Positions 41,212 to 49,561 of a DNA stretch of 50,514 bases are shown here, in pieces. Positions within the stretch are counted from its first letter, which is position 1; each line of letters opens with the position of its first letter. The DNA lies in assembly GCA_011375175.1 (NCBI GenBank), contig DRME01000080.1:1-50514 (forward strand). Direction: 5' to 3'. The DNA is from Deltaproteobacteria bacterium (GTDB taxonomy: Bacteria; Desulfobacterota; GWC2-55-46; DRME01). Both the position numbers and the translations under genes were made by a program. The notes below the pieces were generated by a model. That model saw only the letters and a list, made by a program, of their open reading frames with translations, searched no databases and was not told where the DNA came from.

Positions 41212-43530
41212 TCAGACAAGGAGCCTGCCCACGAGATCGAGCAGCTCTTCGGGCTTGCAGGGCTTGAGCAGGTAGGGGCTGCCGCAGCTTTCGAGAAAGT
41301 CCTTGACGTCGCTGCTGCACACGTCGCCGGTGAGAAGGATCACCTTCCCCTCCAGGTACCTGTGTTTCTTCAGTATGGTGTCGTAGAGGGCCGTGCCCGC
41401 CACTCCGGGCATCTTTATATCCGTTATGACGAGCGAGAACTTCCTGGTGTCGAGCGCCTCGAGGGCCTCCCGGCCGTCACGGGCTATGGCCACGTCGAAC
41501 CCCCGTGCGACGAGGATGTCGTGGAGCGACTCGCGGATGCTCTTCTCGTCGTCTACGATGAGGATGCGTTTCCCGGCGAGTTTTGAGAGCCTCTCCTCGC
41601 CGGCCGGGGGCGCCGTTGCGCGCCGGGTCTGCTCCTCCGGGGCGAGCTCGTCCCGTCTTATGACCGGCAGCACGACGGTCACCGTCGTGCCTTCGCCGTC
41701 GGCGGTCCTTATGTAGATGTCGCCGCCGTGCTCCTTGAGGATACCGTGGGAGATGGACAGCCCCAGGCCCGTGCCCTTGCCCACGTCCTTTGTCGTGAAG
41801 AAGGGGTCGAAGACCTTGTTTATCACCTCGCGGGAGATGCCCGGACCGTCGTCGCGGAAGACGGCGTGGATCTTGCCGGCCACCAGGGCCGTGGATATCT
41901 GGAGCGTGCCCTGCGGCCTGTGGGAGGCTATGGCGTCGGCGGCGTTGTTTATTATGTTGATGAAGACCTGCTGGAGCTGGAAGAGGTCGACCATGGTCCT
42001 GGGCAGGTCCGGGGCCAGGTCGACGCGGACGTCGATATTGTTGGTCCTGAGCGAGTACTCGCGCAGCTCGAGGGTTTCGCGCAGTATGTCGTTTACGCTG
42101 TGGTATTCCCGCTCGGGCTTTCTGGCCCTTGCGAAGGTGAGCAGGTGGCGCACTATCTTGGCGGTGCGCATGGACTCCTGGTATATCTTGCGCACCTTCT
42201 CCTTCACGTCCTCGACCTTCTTCTCGCCCGGCGTGTCCATGAGTATCTGGCTGAAGCCCATGATGCCCATGAGCGGGTTGTTGAGCTCGTGGGCTATGCC
42301 GGCGACGAGCTTTCCCACGCTGCTGAGCTTTTCCGAGTGGAGGAGCTGTTCCTTGAGGAGCTTTTCCTGTGTGATGTCGCGGGCGAAGTGGACGGCGGCC
42401 GAGAGGACGCCCTCGTCGTTGTATACGGGGAAGGCCGTGACCTGGAAGGTCCCTCCGAGCACCTCGCTCTCGATCTCCACGCTGCGAAGCCCCGTCCTCT
42501 CGTCGACACCCGTCAAGGGGCACCTCTCCGCGCCGCTCCCCTCGCCGAAGAGCTCGTGGCAGCTTCGGCCCACGAGCTTTTCGGGCTGGGTGGAGAGCTT
42601 CGAGGCCAGCGCCTTGTTGACCTTGACGACCTTGTAGTCCATGTCGTGGATGATGATGTAGTCCCGGATGGCGTCGAAGGTGGCGATCCACTCCTTGCGG
42701 CTTCTCGTGACGAGCTCGAGCAGGCGCTTTTTCTCCTCGTCGCGTCTTTTCATGGTGTCGAGCATGTCGTTGAAGGCCCTGGAGAGGTAGCCTATCTCGT
42801 CCTCCGAGGCCGTGTCGAAGCGCAGCGCCCCGTCGCCCTTGCCCTCGGTTATCTGCTCGATGACGCGCACGGTCCTCTCTATGGGGCCGGTGATGGACCT
42901 CCTTATTATGATGGAGAGGACCGCCCCTCCCGCGGCGACGAGCAGTACGCCGAGGACGAACCACCGGAGAACGCTTTTGTCGAGGTAGGAGTAGACGTCG
43001 CCGAGCGGGAGCGAGACCATGAGCACTCCGCCGGCCTCGTCGGCCGTGTGGCAAGCCAGGCACCGTTTCTCGACGCGGATCGCCTCCAGATAAGTGAAGA
43101 GGCGCTCGTCGCCAAGGTCCTCCACGTACCAGACGCTGCCTCCGCCCTCTCCGCCCTCGAGCGCCGAAAGGGCCTCGGCGAAGGCCGCCGTGTCCGTCCC
43201 GGCGGGCGGGGCGGAAGCGGTCCCGACGCTCTCGGGGGCGCGGAAGGCCTCCCCGGCGCCGCCCTTTCTCAACACCTGTATGCGGCGGACACCTTCGCTC
43301 TCCCTGAGCCCCTCTATGAGGTGGCGGGCCATGTGGGATCCGCCGTCCTGCATGTCGCGGTATATGGCGCTCATCAACGAGCGGGAGAGGAACTTGACGT
43401 CCCGGACCTTGTGCTCGAGAAGCGAGCCCTCGAGGCTGCGGTATTCGCAGAGGGCCCACAGCGACATGCCCATCACCACGATGCCTATGAGGAGGCCGAG
43501 TATCTTGTAATGGAGACTGTTTTTCACCAT
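41212..43530 (-). CDS. Hybrid sensor histidine kinase with periplasmic c-type haem motif
   Basis: 772-aa membrane kinase. TM1 at about 9-28, a periplasmic domain (30-185) containing the haem motif CLACH (157-161), TM2 at about 188-209, HAMP (210-262), PAS (about 283-390), HisKA with SSVGKLVAGIAHELNNP (phospho-acceptor His414), HATPase with NIINNAADA, DDGPGISRE and GTGLGLSISHG, and a C-terminal receiver (654-772) with phospho-acceptor Asp704 and Lys756. The periplasmic part resembles Tll0287-like haem sensor domains. It should detect a redox or gas signal in the periplasm. No cognate separate regulator is adjacent; the output partner is unknown. ATG at 43530. Confidence 0.93.
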   Translation of the reverse strand: MVKNSLHYKILGLLIGIVVMGMSLWALCEYRSLEGSLLEHKVRDVKFLSRSLMSAIYRDMQDGGSHMARHLIEGLRESEGVRRIQVLRKGGAGEAFRAPESVGTASAPPAGTDTAAFAEALSALEGGEGGGSVWYVEDLGDERLFTYLEAIRVEKRCLACHTADEAGGVLMVSLPLGDVYSYLDKSVLRWFVLGVLLVAAGGAVLSIIIRRSITGPIERTVRVIEQITEGKGDGALRFDTASEDEIGYLSRAFNDMLDTMKRRDEEKKRLLELVTRSRKEWIATFDAIRDYIIIHDMDYKVVKVNKALASKLSTQPEKLVGRSCHELFGEGSGAERCPLTGVDERTGLRSVEIESEVLGGTFQVTAFPVYNDEGVLSAAVHFARDITQEKLLKEQLLHSEKLSSVGKLVAGIAHELNNPLMGIMGFSQILMDTPGEKKVEDVKEKVRKIYQESMRTAKIVRHLLTFARARKPEREYHSVNDILRETLELREYSLRTNNIDVRVDLAPDLPRTMVDLFQLQQVFINIINNAADAIASHRPQGTLQISTALVAGKIHAVFRDDGPGISREVINKVFDPFFTTKDVGKGTGLGLSISHGILKEHGGDIYIRTADGEGTTVTVVLPVIRRDELAPEEQTRRATAPPAGEERLSKLAGKRILIVDDEKSIRESLHDILVARGFDVAIARDGREALEALDTRKFSLVITDIKMPGVAGTALYDTILKKHRYLEGKVILLTGDVCSSDVKDFLESCGSPYLLKPCKPEELLDLVGRLLV

Positions 43531-43550
43531 CTGTCGAGGAGGGGAGGTCG

Positions 43551-43623
43551 GGAGTCTGAGGGAACCGTGGGTCTATGACCCTTTTTCAAAAAGGTTCCCT
43601 CAGTGCAATAAATCAGAGTTTCC
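43551..43623. repeat. Family A element, right-half copy
   Basis: GGAGTCTGAGGGAACCGTGG, CAAAAAGGTTCCCTCAG, then AATAAATCAGAGTTTCC. Left hairpin and central module absent. It lies in the 5' leader of the sensor kinase gene. Confidence 0.8.
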
Positions 43624-43631
43624 CTAATAAC

Positions 43632-43637
43632 ATTATA
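43632..43637 (-). promoter_or_regulatory. Possible -10 box of the sensor kinase promoter
   Basis: TATAAT on the minus strand, about 100 nt upstream of the kinase start and on the far side of the half-repeat. No good -35 match at the usual spacing. Confidence 0.3.
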
Positions 43638-43665
43638 GCACGGACAAGGTTCCGGGAAACAACGC

Positions 43666-43686
43666 AAAAAACGCCGGCGCCCCGGC
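43666..43686 (-). terminator. Rho-independent terminator of aspS
   Basis: On the minus strand a GCCGG / CCGGC stem with a 4-nt loop is followed by GTTTTTT. Located about 30 nt downstream of the aspS stop. Confidence 0.65.
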
Positions 43687-43715
43687 AGGAGACGGCTGAT
43701 CGTTCCGGTCGGGGG

Positions 43716-45515
43716 CTACCCTTGAGGCGCCGGCCTCTCTTTCACGACGGTCCTGATGGAGAGTTCGTCAAGCTGGGCCTTGTCTATGGCGGAAGGCGCC
43801 CCGCTCATGAGGCAGGTCGCCTTCTGGGTCTTGGGGAAGGCGATACAGTCGCGGATCGATGCCGAGCCCGTCATCACGGCCACGAGGCGGTCCAGGCCGA
43901 AGGCTATGCCGCCGTGGGGAGGGGTGCCGTAGCCCAGGGCGTCGAGGAGAAAGCCGAAGCGCGCTTGCGCCTCGTCGTCCGAGATGCCCAGGAGCCTGAA
44001 TATCCTCGACTGCACGTCGCTGCGGTGGATACGTATGGAGCCGCCGCCGATCTCGGTGCCATTGAGGACAAGGTCGTAGGCCTTGCTCCGCACCTCGAGC
44101 GGGGCGCTCTCGAGCCTGTCAAGGTCCTCGTCGAAGGGGGCGGTGAAGGGATGGTGCACGGCCTTGTAGCGCTTCTCTTCGTCGTCGTATTCGAACATGG
44201 GAAAGTCGGTCACCCAGACGAAGTCGAACCTGTCGCCGTCGATGAGGCCGAGTCGCCTGCCGAGCTCGAGCCTGATGCGGCCGAGCACCGTGTTGGCCAC
44301 CGCGGCGGAGTCGGCCGAGAAGAGCAGCAGGTCTCCGGGCTCGGCGCCGAGCACGACGTCGATCTCCGCCGTCACATTCTCGCCGAGGAACTTGGCTACG
44401 GGCGACTGCCAGCCCTTTTCCGTAACCCTGGCCCAGGCCAGCCCCCTGGCGCCGAGTTCGACGGCCATGGCGGTGAGCTCGTCGATCTCCCTGCGCGAGA
44501 AAGAGGCGCAGCCCTTGGCGTTGAGTCCCTTGACGACACCGTCTTTCGCCACCGCGTCGGCGAAGACCTTGAAGCCGCAGCGCCCGGCGACCTCCGACAG
44601 GTCCCGGAGTTCGAGACCGAAGCGGGTGTCCGGGGCGTCGAGGCCGTAGCGGGAGAGCGCCTCCCCGTAGGTGAGCCTCGTAAAAGGCCTTGCAGGCTCC
44701 ACGTCGAGCACCTCGCGGAATAGGGCGGCGATGAGCCCCTCCATGAGATCGACCACGTCGTCGCGGTCCACGAAGCTCATCTCTGCGTCTATCTGGGTGA
44801 ACTCGGGCTGACGGTCGGCCCGCAGGTCCTCGTCCCTGAAGCATCGGGTTATCTGGAAGTAGCGGTCGAAGCCCGAGACCATGAGTATCTGCTTGAAGAG
44901 CTGGGGGGACTGGGGCAGGGCGTAGAACCGGCCCGGGTTGAGCCTGGATGGGACGAGAAAGTCCCTTGCGCCCTCGGGCGTGCTCTTTGTGAGCATCGGT
45001 GTCTCTATCTCGATGAACCCCTCTGCCGAGAGGTAGTTGCGGGCGCTCATGGCCGCCCTGTGGCGGATGAGGAGGTTGCGCTGCAGCACCGGCCTTCTCA
45101 GGTCGAGGTAGCGGTGGCGCAGCCGCAGGGACTCGGCCACGTCGGTGTCGTCCTCTATGACGAACGGCGGAGGTTCGGCCTTGTTGAGGACCTTCAGCTC
45201 CCGTACTACGATCTCGACCTCGCCCGTTGCGAGATCGGGGTTCTCCGTACCCTCGGGTCTGCGCGAGACCTCGCCCCTGGCGGCGAGCACGTACTCGTTT
45301 CGCACGTCGTGGGCGGCCCTGTGGGCCTGCGGCGAGTGCTCGGGGTTTATGACGAGCTGCACGATCCCCTCGCGGTCGCGCAGGTCTATGAAGACCAGGC
45401 CGCCGTGGTCGCGGCGGCGCTGGACCCAGCCAGCGACCACCACCTCCTCGCCCATGCGCCCGGGGCCGACCTCCCCGCAGTAACAGCTCCTCTTCCAGTC
45501 GCCAAGTTCTTCCAA
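43716..45515 (-). CDS. aspS: Aspartate--tRNA ligase (bacterial type)
   Basis: Class IIb aminoacyl-tRNA synthetase (EC 6.1.1.12), about 599 aa. N-terminal OB anticodon-binding domain ([21 protein letters not shown]), class II motifs 2 ([20 protein letters not shown]) and 3 ([15 protein letters not shown]), with the bacterial GAD insertion between. The DHGG in the anticodon domain is the form seen in non-discriminating enzymes, which also charge tRNA-Asn; E. coli has DLGS. That reading is an inference. The TTG at 45515 has GGAGGT 10 nt upstream; the GTG at 45527 overlaps that site and is the alternative start. Confidence 0.95.
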   Translation of the reverse strand: MEELGDWKRSCYCGEVGPGRMGEEVVVAGWVQRRRDHGGLVFIDLRDREGIVQLVINPEHSPQAHRAAHDVRNEYVLAARGEVSRRPEGTENPDLATGEVEIVVRELKVLNKAEPPPFVIEDDTDVAESLRLRHRYLDLRRPVLQRNLLIRHRAAMSARNYLSAEGFIEIETPMLTKSTPEGARDFLVPSRLNPGRFYALPQSPQLFKQILMVSGFDRYFQITRCFRDEDLRADRQPEFTQIDAEMSFVDRDDVVDLMEGLIAALFREVLDVEPARPFTRLTYGEALSRYGLDAPDTRFGLELRDLSEVAGRCGFKVFADAVAKDGVVKGLNAKGCASFSRREIDELTAMAVELGARGLAWARVTEKGWQSPVAKFLGENVTAEIDVVLGAEPGDLLLFSADSAAVANTVLGRIRLELGRRLGLIDGDRFDFVWVTDFPMFEYDDEEKRYKAVHHPFTAPFDEDLDRLESAPLEVRSKAYDLVLNGTEIGGGSIRIHRSDVQSRIFRLLGISDDEAQARFGFLLDALGYGTPPHGGIAFGLDRLVAVMTGSASIRDCIAFPKTQKATCLMSGAPSAIDKAQLDELSIRTVVKERPAPQG

Positions 45516-45634
45516 GTTTCGGGCCACCTCCGATGGTGATCAGTTACGTATACCACAAGACGTGGGCCTTTTCAAATTCAAAGATGGCCTGGCCGGGGCG
45601 CGCGAAACACCGCCTGCGCCGTCCTCATTTTGTC

Positions 45635-45662
45635 TTGACAAACCGTCATTAGCGACTATAAT
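45635..45662 (+). promoter_or_regulatory. Strong sigma70 promoter of the triheme cytochrome operon
   Basis: TTGACA (45635-45640), 16-nt spacer, TATAAT (45657-45662). Both hexamers are consensus. It lies 55 nt upstream of the first cytochrome gene, suggesting high expression. Confidence 0.85.
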
Positions 45663-45716
45663 ACAACAATCGTTTTACCCCATGGTGGCAGAAATACAAC
45701 AAAAGGAGGTCAGTCA

Positions 45717-46058
45717 ATGGCAAAAAGCAGCGTTTTGATGCTCTTTTTGGTCGCCGCTGCAGCGGGTCTCATATTCGCCGGCCCGAGCTACGGTGAGTAC
45801 GGGGACATTGTCCTCAACTCCAAGACGGAGAGCATGAACAAGGCTGGTGTCAAACCTGTCGTATTTCCACACTGGTTCCACAGGATCAGGTTCAAGTGCA
45901 AGGTCTGCCACGAAGACATCTTCATCCTCAAGAAGGGCGCCAACGACATCAACATGGCGGCCATCATGAACGGGGAGTTCTGCGGCAAGTGCCACAACGG
46001 CCTCATCGCCTGGGAGCCCCTCTACTGTGAGCGCTGCCACTCCTACGAGGGCAAGTAA
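45717..46058 (+). CDS. c7-type triheme cytochrome 1
   Basis: 113-aa periplasmic cytochrome. Signal peptide (MAKSSVLMLFLVAAAAGLIF, cleavage near SYG), then three CxxCH motifs: CKVCH (61-65), CGKCH (89-93) and CERCH (104-108). Extra histidines (H52, H55) preceding the first motif fit bis-His ligation. The spacing matches the c(7)-type triheme domain (TIGR04257-like) found in metal- and nitrogen-cycling bacteria. Expected role: low-potential electron carriage across the periplasm. AAAGGAGG precedes the ATG. First gene of three, 45 nt before the second. Confidence 0.92.
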   Translation: MAKSSVLMLFLVAAAAGLIFAGPSYGEYGDIVLNSKTESMNKAGVKPVVFPHWFHRIRFKCKVCHEDIFILKKGANDINMAAIMNGEFCGKCHNGLIAWEPLYCERCHSYEGK

Positions 46059-46103
46059 GAGACTTTGCACCCATAAGGTACCTGTGAAAGGAGGTTTACG
46101 TTA

Positions 46104-46814
46104 ATGAAGGCGACTTTCAAAGATACGTTTTTCAAGGCCGCCCTCCTCGTTGCGCTGCCCGTATGCGCCTTTATCTTCGGAACCGGTCCGGCCAGCAAGG
46201 CTTCTGACAAGAACGGCGCCGTCATGGTCGCCCAGGCCGAGGAGGCCGCGCCGGCCGCCGAGACGGCTGCTCCCGAGGGCGAGAAAGTTAGCCCCATACT
46301 CGACCCCAACGACCCGCGCAGCGTTCTCTATCTCGACACGGCGGGCAAGCCCGCCGGTATCGGCGACCCCAACAAGCCCGCCAGCGAGGCGATAAAGGCC
46401 GGCCGCGGCTGGCACCCGGCGGCCCTCTCGGCGGCGGGACTCCCCAAGGACAAGTACGGTCTCGTCGACTGGGCCAAGCTCGTGCGCGAGAACCTCATCG
46501 CCCCCAAACACTCGCTCGACCCCGAGGAGGAGGAGTTCCCTCCGCTGGACATGGACATAGTCATACACGCCAAGGGCGATTTCACCAACGATGTCCTCTA
46601 CCCGCACTGGATCCATACCTACTGGCTCAAGTGCGAGGTCTGCCACCCCAAGATATTCCTCCCCGAGAAGGGTAAGAACAACATGACCATGGCCGGTATA
46701 GCGCAGGGCAAGTGGTGCGGCAGGTGCCACGGCAAGGTGGCCTTCCCGCTCACCGACTGCGCAAGGTGCCACACCGTGCCAAAGGAGGCGGCCAAGGAAG
46801 CTACGGCCAACTGA
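46104..46814 (+). CDS. c7-type triheme cytochrome 2 with long N-terminal extension
   Basis: 236 aa. An N-terminal signal/anchor segment (about 9-29) is followed by an Ala/Glu/Pro-rich linker (45-62), a unique region (about 63-150, DPNDPRSVLYLD ... GRGWHPAALSAAG ... YGLVDWAKLVREN) and a C-terminal triheme domain with CEVCH (177-181), CGRCH (205-209) and CARCH (219-223). The PHWIH before the first motif parallels PHWFH in the first cytochrome. The extension may dock to a membrane partner or tether the cytochrome. Good ribosome-binding site (AAAGGAGG). Twelve nt separate it from the third gene. Confidence 0.9.
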   Translation: MKATFKDTFFKAALLVALPVCAFIFGTGPASKASDKNGAVMVAQAEEAAPAAETAAPEGEKVSPILDPNDPRSVLYLDTAGKPAGIGDPNKPASEAIKAGRGWHPAALSAAGLPKDKYGLVDWAKLVRENLIAPKHSLDPEEEEFPPLDMDIVIHAKGDFTNDVLYPHWIHTYWLKCEVCHPKIFLPEKGKNNMTMAGIAQGKWCGRCHGKVAFPLTDCARCHTVPKEAAKEATAN

Positions 46815-46825
46815 CCGCCGTGGAT

Positions 46826-47170
46826 ATGCGAAGGTTCATCATCATAGCGACCCTGGTCTTCACGGCGGCGCCGGTTGCGGCCGTGGCGGCGGACAGGAAC
46901 CTGGGCGACATGGTCTTCGACGACAAGATCGAGTCCATGAAGAAGGCCGGCGTCGGTCCCGTCATCTTCCCGCACACAAAGCACGAGCAGACCAACAAGT
47001 GCGACGAGTGTCACCCTAAGGTGTTCAAGGAAAAGCGCGGGGCCAACGACGTGACCATGAAGAAGAACATGTCCCAGCAGTTCTGCGGGGCGCCCACATG
47101 CCACAACAGCTCGCAGGCCTTTCCGCTGTACATGTGCGCCAACTGCCACACCAAGGTCACCGCAGAGTAG
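46826..47170 (+). CDS. c7-type triheme cytochrome 3 with one CX4CH haem motif
   Basis: 114 aa. Signal peptide (MRRFIIIATLVFTAAPVAAV), then CDECH (59-63), an unusual CGAPTCH (87-93) and CANCH (104-108). CX4CH is a known alternative haem-attachment motif in tetraheme cytochromes c3, so the protein is probably still triheme. ATG at 46826 (GTG 46820 possible) with a weak ribosome-binding site, so it may be translated by coupling from the previous gene. The paralogy of the DKIESMKKAGVGPVIFPH segment with SKTESMNKAGVKPVVFPH in the first gene shows local duplication. Confidence 0.9.
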   Translation: MRRFIIIATLVFTAAPVAAVAADRNLGDMVFDDKIESMKKAGVGPVIFPHTKHEQTNKCDECHPKVFKEKRGANDVTMKKNMSQQFCGAPTCHNSSQAFPLYMCANCHTKVTAE

Positions 47171-47245
47171 GCCGAAGAGGGCATGGGCGCAGGCGGCCCC
47201 GCCGCCGCCTCCGCTCACGGCCGCGGCTTTCTGCGCTTCCAAAGG

Positions 47246-47280
47246 GAAAAACCGGACCATACGGTCCGGTTTTTTCTTTT
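47246..47280. terminator. Bidirectional rho-independent terminator
   Basis: ACCGGACC / GGTCCGGT (47251-47270, loop ATAC) is preceded by AAAAA and followed by TTTTTTCTTTT, so it can end both the cytochrome operon (plus) and pgl (minus), which converge here. Confidence 0.9.
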
Positions 47281-47288
47281 CCGCCGCC

Positions 47289-48035
47289 TCACCGTGAGCT
47301 GAGAAGCCCCGCCGCCTCCCTGTCGAGAAGCCACAGGGGCGGACCCGAGAGCGGCGCAATGAGTCCCGCCGGAAGGCGTCCGGCGCCGTCCCCCTCGAGC
47401 ATCTCCCTCACGATCCCGGCCTTGGCGGAGCCGGTGACGAGAAAGACGACCCTTCCCGCCCCGTTTACGAGCCTCGGCGTCATGGTCACCCGCCAGGCGC
47501 CGAGTCCCTCCACGTAGTTCTCCACGACGAGCCGCCGCCGCTCGCAAAGGGCCTGTGAGCCCGGAAAGAGCGAGAGCGTATGGCCGTCAGCGCCGAGACC
47601 GAGCAGGACGAGGTCGAGGGGCGGAACGCCTGGGCCGCCCTCGCCGCCGCCGAGGACCCGCACTATCTCCGCTTCGTAGAGGCGCGCCGCCTCGCCGGGG
47701 TCGAGCTCGCCGCGTATGCGGTGGACGTTGCCGGGGGGGACGCCGACCCTGGAGATGAACCCTTCCCATGCGGCCCTGTAGTTGCTCTCCTCGTCTTCGG
47801 GCCCGACGCAGCGCTCGTCGCCCCAGAAGAGATGGACCGCCGTCCAGGGGACGGCCTCTCTCCAGGGGGCGCGGCCCAGCAGGCCGTAGAGGCGCCGCGG
47901 CGTGGAGCCGCCCGATAGGGCCGCGGCGAAGCGCCTTCCCCGCGCCGCCGCCTCCCGCGCAAGGCCGGCAAAGAGGCTCGCCGCCTCGGCCGCCACGGCG
48001 CCCTCGTCCGCAACTATCCGCACCTGCCGCCGCAT
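47289..48035 (-). CDS. pgl: 6-phosphogluconolactonase
   Basis: Second enzyme of the oxidative pentose phosphate pathway (EC 3.1.1.31), DevB/SOL type, 248 aa. SGGSTPRRLYGLL, VHLFWGDERCVGPEDEESNY, NVHRIRGEL, LVLLGLGADGHTLSLFPGS and the C-terminal PLWLLDREAAG are typical. The ATG at 48035 with GGAGG 5 nt upstream is preferred over GTG 48047. A family A element lies 28 nt upstream of this start, between pgl and glk. Confidence 0.94.
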   Translation of the reverse strand: MRRQVRIVADEGAVAAEAASLFAGLAREAAARGRRFAAALSGGSTPRRLYGLLGRAPWREAVPWTAVHLFWGDERCVGPEDEESNYRAAWEGFISRVGVPPGNVHRIRGELDPGEAARLYEAEIVRVLGGGEGGPGVPPLDLVLLGLGADGHTLSLFPGSQALCERRRLVVENYVEGLGAWRVTMTPRLVNGAGRVVFLVTGSAKAGIVREMLEGDGAGRLPAGLIAPLSGPPLWLLDREAAGLLSSR

Positions 48036-48063
48036 GGGGGCCTCCACCGCTCTCTTTACATAA

Positions 48064-48281
48064 GGAAACTCTGATTAATTACCCTGAGGGAACCTTTTTG
48101 TAAAAGGGTCACAGACCCCCGGTTCCCTCAGACTCCCTCCAAAAACTTTTAACGCCCTGCGGATCACCCCGATTTTGCTTGCAAAATCGGGGTGATCCGC
48201 AGGGAATTAAAAGTCTTTGAAGGGGGTCCGTTGGAAACTTTCTACAGAAAGTCTCCCACGGTGCAATAAATCAGAGCTTCC
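48064..48281. repeat. Family A element, full copy (218 bp)
   Basis: GGAAACTCTGATTAATT at 48064 and AATAAATCAGAGCTTCC ending at 48281. The order of hairpins is reversed relative to 39987-40204, with the same central palindrome at 48155-48204. Located between glk and pgl. Confidence 0.9.
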
Positions 48282-48322
48282 ATAAGGCTTCCGGAGGGAG
48301 TCTCCGTCAGTGGATGAGTCCT

Positions 48323-49327
48323 TTACAGGAACGCTGCTTCGAGGCCGGCCGAGCAGTAGCGCGCCGCTCCGAGGAGCGCGGTCTTCGGGTTCATGACGAC
48401 GTGGACCGGTATCCTGGAGAGCACGTCGCGGAAGCGGCCCTTGTCGGTGAAGGCCTCGATGAAGGGGCCGTTCCTCAGGGCCTCGATTATCCTCGGCGCT
48501 ATGCCGCCGCCCACGTAGAGACCGCCCGTTGCCAGTGACTTGAGCGCCAGGTTTCCGGCCTCGGCGCCGTAGACGGAGACGAAGATGCGGAGCGCCTCTA
48601 CGCAGATGGGGTGGACGCCCCTTATGGCCTCGTCGGCTATGACGGAGGGCGGGTCCTCGCCGGCGAGCCTGCGGGCGAGCTCCTCCGGTTCGTCCAGGCC
48701 CTCCACGGTGCGCAGGAAGTCGTAGATGTTCTTGAGCCCCGGCCCGGAGACGACCCTTTCGTAGCTCACGTGGCCGAAGCGCCCTTTGAGGTAGGCGAGC
48801 AGCTCCGTCTCGGTCTCGTCGCGCGGCGCGAAGTCGCAGTGACCGCCCTCGGAGGCCGAGGGTATGAGCCTCGAGCCGTGCCGGAAGAGGATCGCCTCGC
48901 CGAGACCTGTGCCGGCGGCTATGAGCGCCGCGTTGCCTTCGCGGGCAGGGGCCTTCTGCAGGGGTTCGAGGTCGTCCTCACCCAGTCCCTCGAGGCCCCA
49001 GGCCGTGGCGGCGAGGTCGTTGAGCAGCGCGACGGGGCCGAGCCCGAAGCGCCGCGAGAGCGCTTCGCCGTCGATGGCCCAGTCTATGTTTACGAGCCTG
49101 CACCGGGAGCGGTCCTCGACGGTGGCGGCGACGCCGAAGGCGCAGGCCGTGAACTCGATGCCGCGGGCCGCGTCGGCGAGGAAGCGGGCGAGCAGGTCCT
49201 CGAAACCGGCGTACTCTCCGTTGGAGTAGCGCCGCTCCTCGACCGGCACCGGACCGGCGCCGCCGAGCTCGAAGACACCGAGATTGGTCTTCGTTCCGCC
49301 TATGTCTCCGGCAAGAATGTACTTCAC
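48323..49327 (-). CDS. glk: Glucokinase
   Basis: ATP-dependent glucokinase (EC 2.7.1.2) of the bacterial Glk/ROK-related fold, 334 aa. Phosphate-1 motif [14 protein letters not shown] (7-20), [40 protein letters not shown] and [11 protein letters not shown] are seen. The GTG at 49327 ([11 protein letters not shown]) is chosen; the frame stays open upstream but without homology. With pgl 287 nt away in the same orientation this supports sugar entry into the oxidative pentose phosphate route; a glucose-6-phosphate dehydrogenase gene is not in the window. Confidence 0.93.
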   Translation of the reverse strand: MKYILAGDIGGTKTNLGVFELGGAGPVPVEERRYSNGEYAGFEDLLARFLADAARGIEFTACAFGVAATVEDRSRCRLVNIDWAIDGEALSRRFGLGPVALLNDLAATAWGLEGLGEDDLEPLQKAPAREGNAALIAAGTGLGEAILFRHGSRLIPSASEGGHCDFAPRDETETELLAYLKGRFGHVSYERVVSGPGLKNIYDFLRTVEGLDEPEELARRLAGEDPPSVIADEAIRGVHPICVEALRIFVSVYGAEAGNLALKSLATGGLYVGGGIAPRIIEALRNGPFIEAFTDKGRFRDVLSRIPVHVVMNPKTALLGAARYCSAGLEAAFL

Positions 49328-49456
49328 TTCTTCGGCGCCGATGACGCACCTCCCGCTTCCGGCCCCGCTGGAATGGAGTGCGGGGCCTCCACGGCAAAAG
49401 CCTATCAGAGCCGCCGTCTTTTTGCAAGTCCCTCCCGCCGCCGGCCACAAATTGGG

Positions 49457-49485
49457 TTGACTGGACCGCGCCGAATTGCTATCTT
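49457..49485 (+). promoter_or_regulatory. Sigma70 promoter of the LsrF-like aldolase gene
   Basis: TTGACT (49457-49462), 17-nt spacer, TATCTT (49480-49485), 77 nt upstream of the start codon. Confidence 0.65.
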
Positions 49486-49561
49486 ATCGCAAGTTCCGTT
49501 TATGACGGGGCTTTTCAGGGATATCTCGCAGCAAGGTTGCGTAAACAAGGAGGAATTCGCC

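Noticed and set aside
41728-43578. 616-codon plus-strand open frame opposite the sensor kinase
   Set aside because: Antisense shadow produced by codon bias. The minus strand encodes an intact multi-domain kinase; the plus translation has no recognisable domain or ribosome-binding site. The same applies to plus frames opposite ftsA, ftsZ, murC, rsmH, comEC and uvrC.
48611-49561. N-terminal extension of the LsrF-like gene across glk
   Set aside because: The frame is open but reads antisense to glucokinase; a strong AAGGAGG ribosome-binding site and a family-typical start are at 49562.
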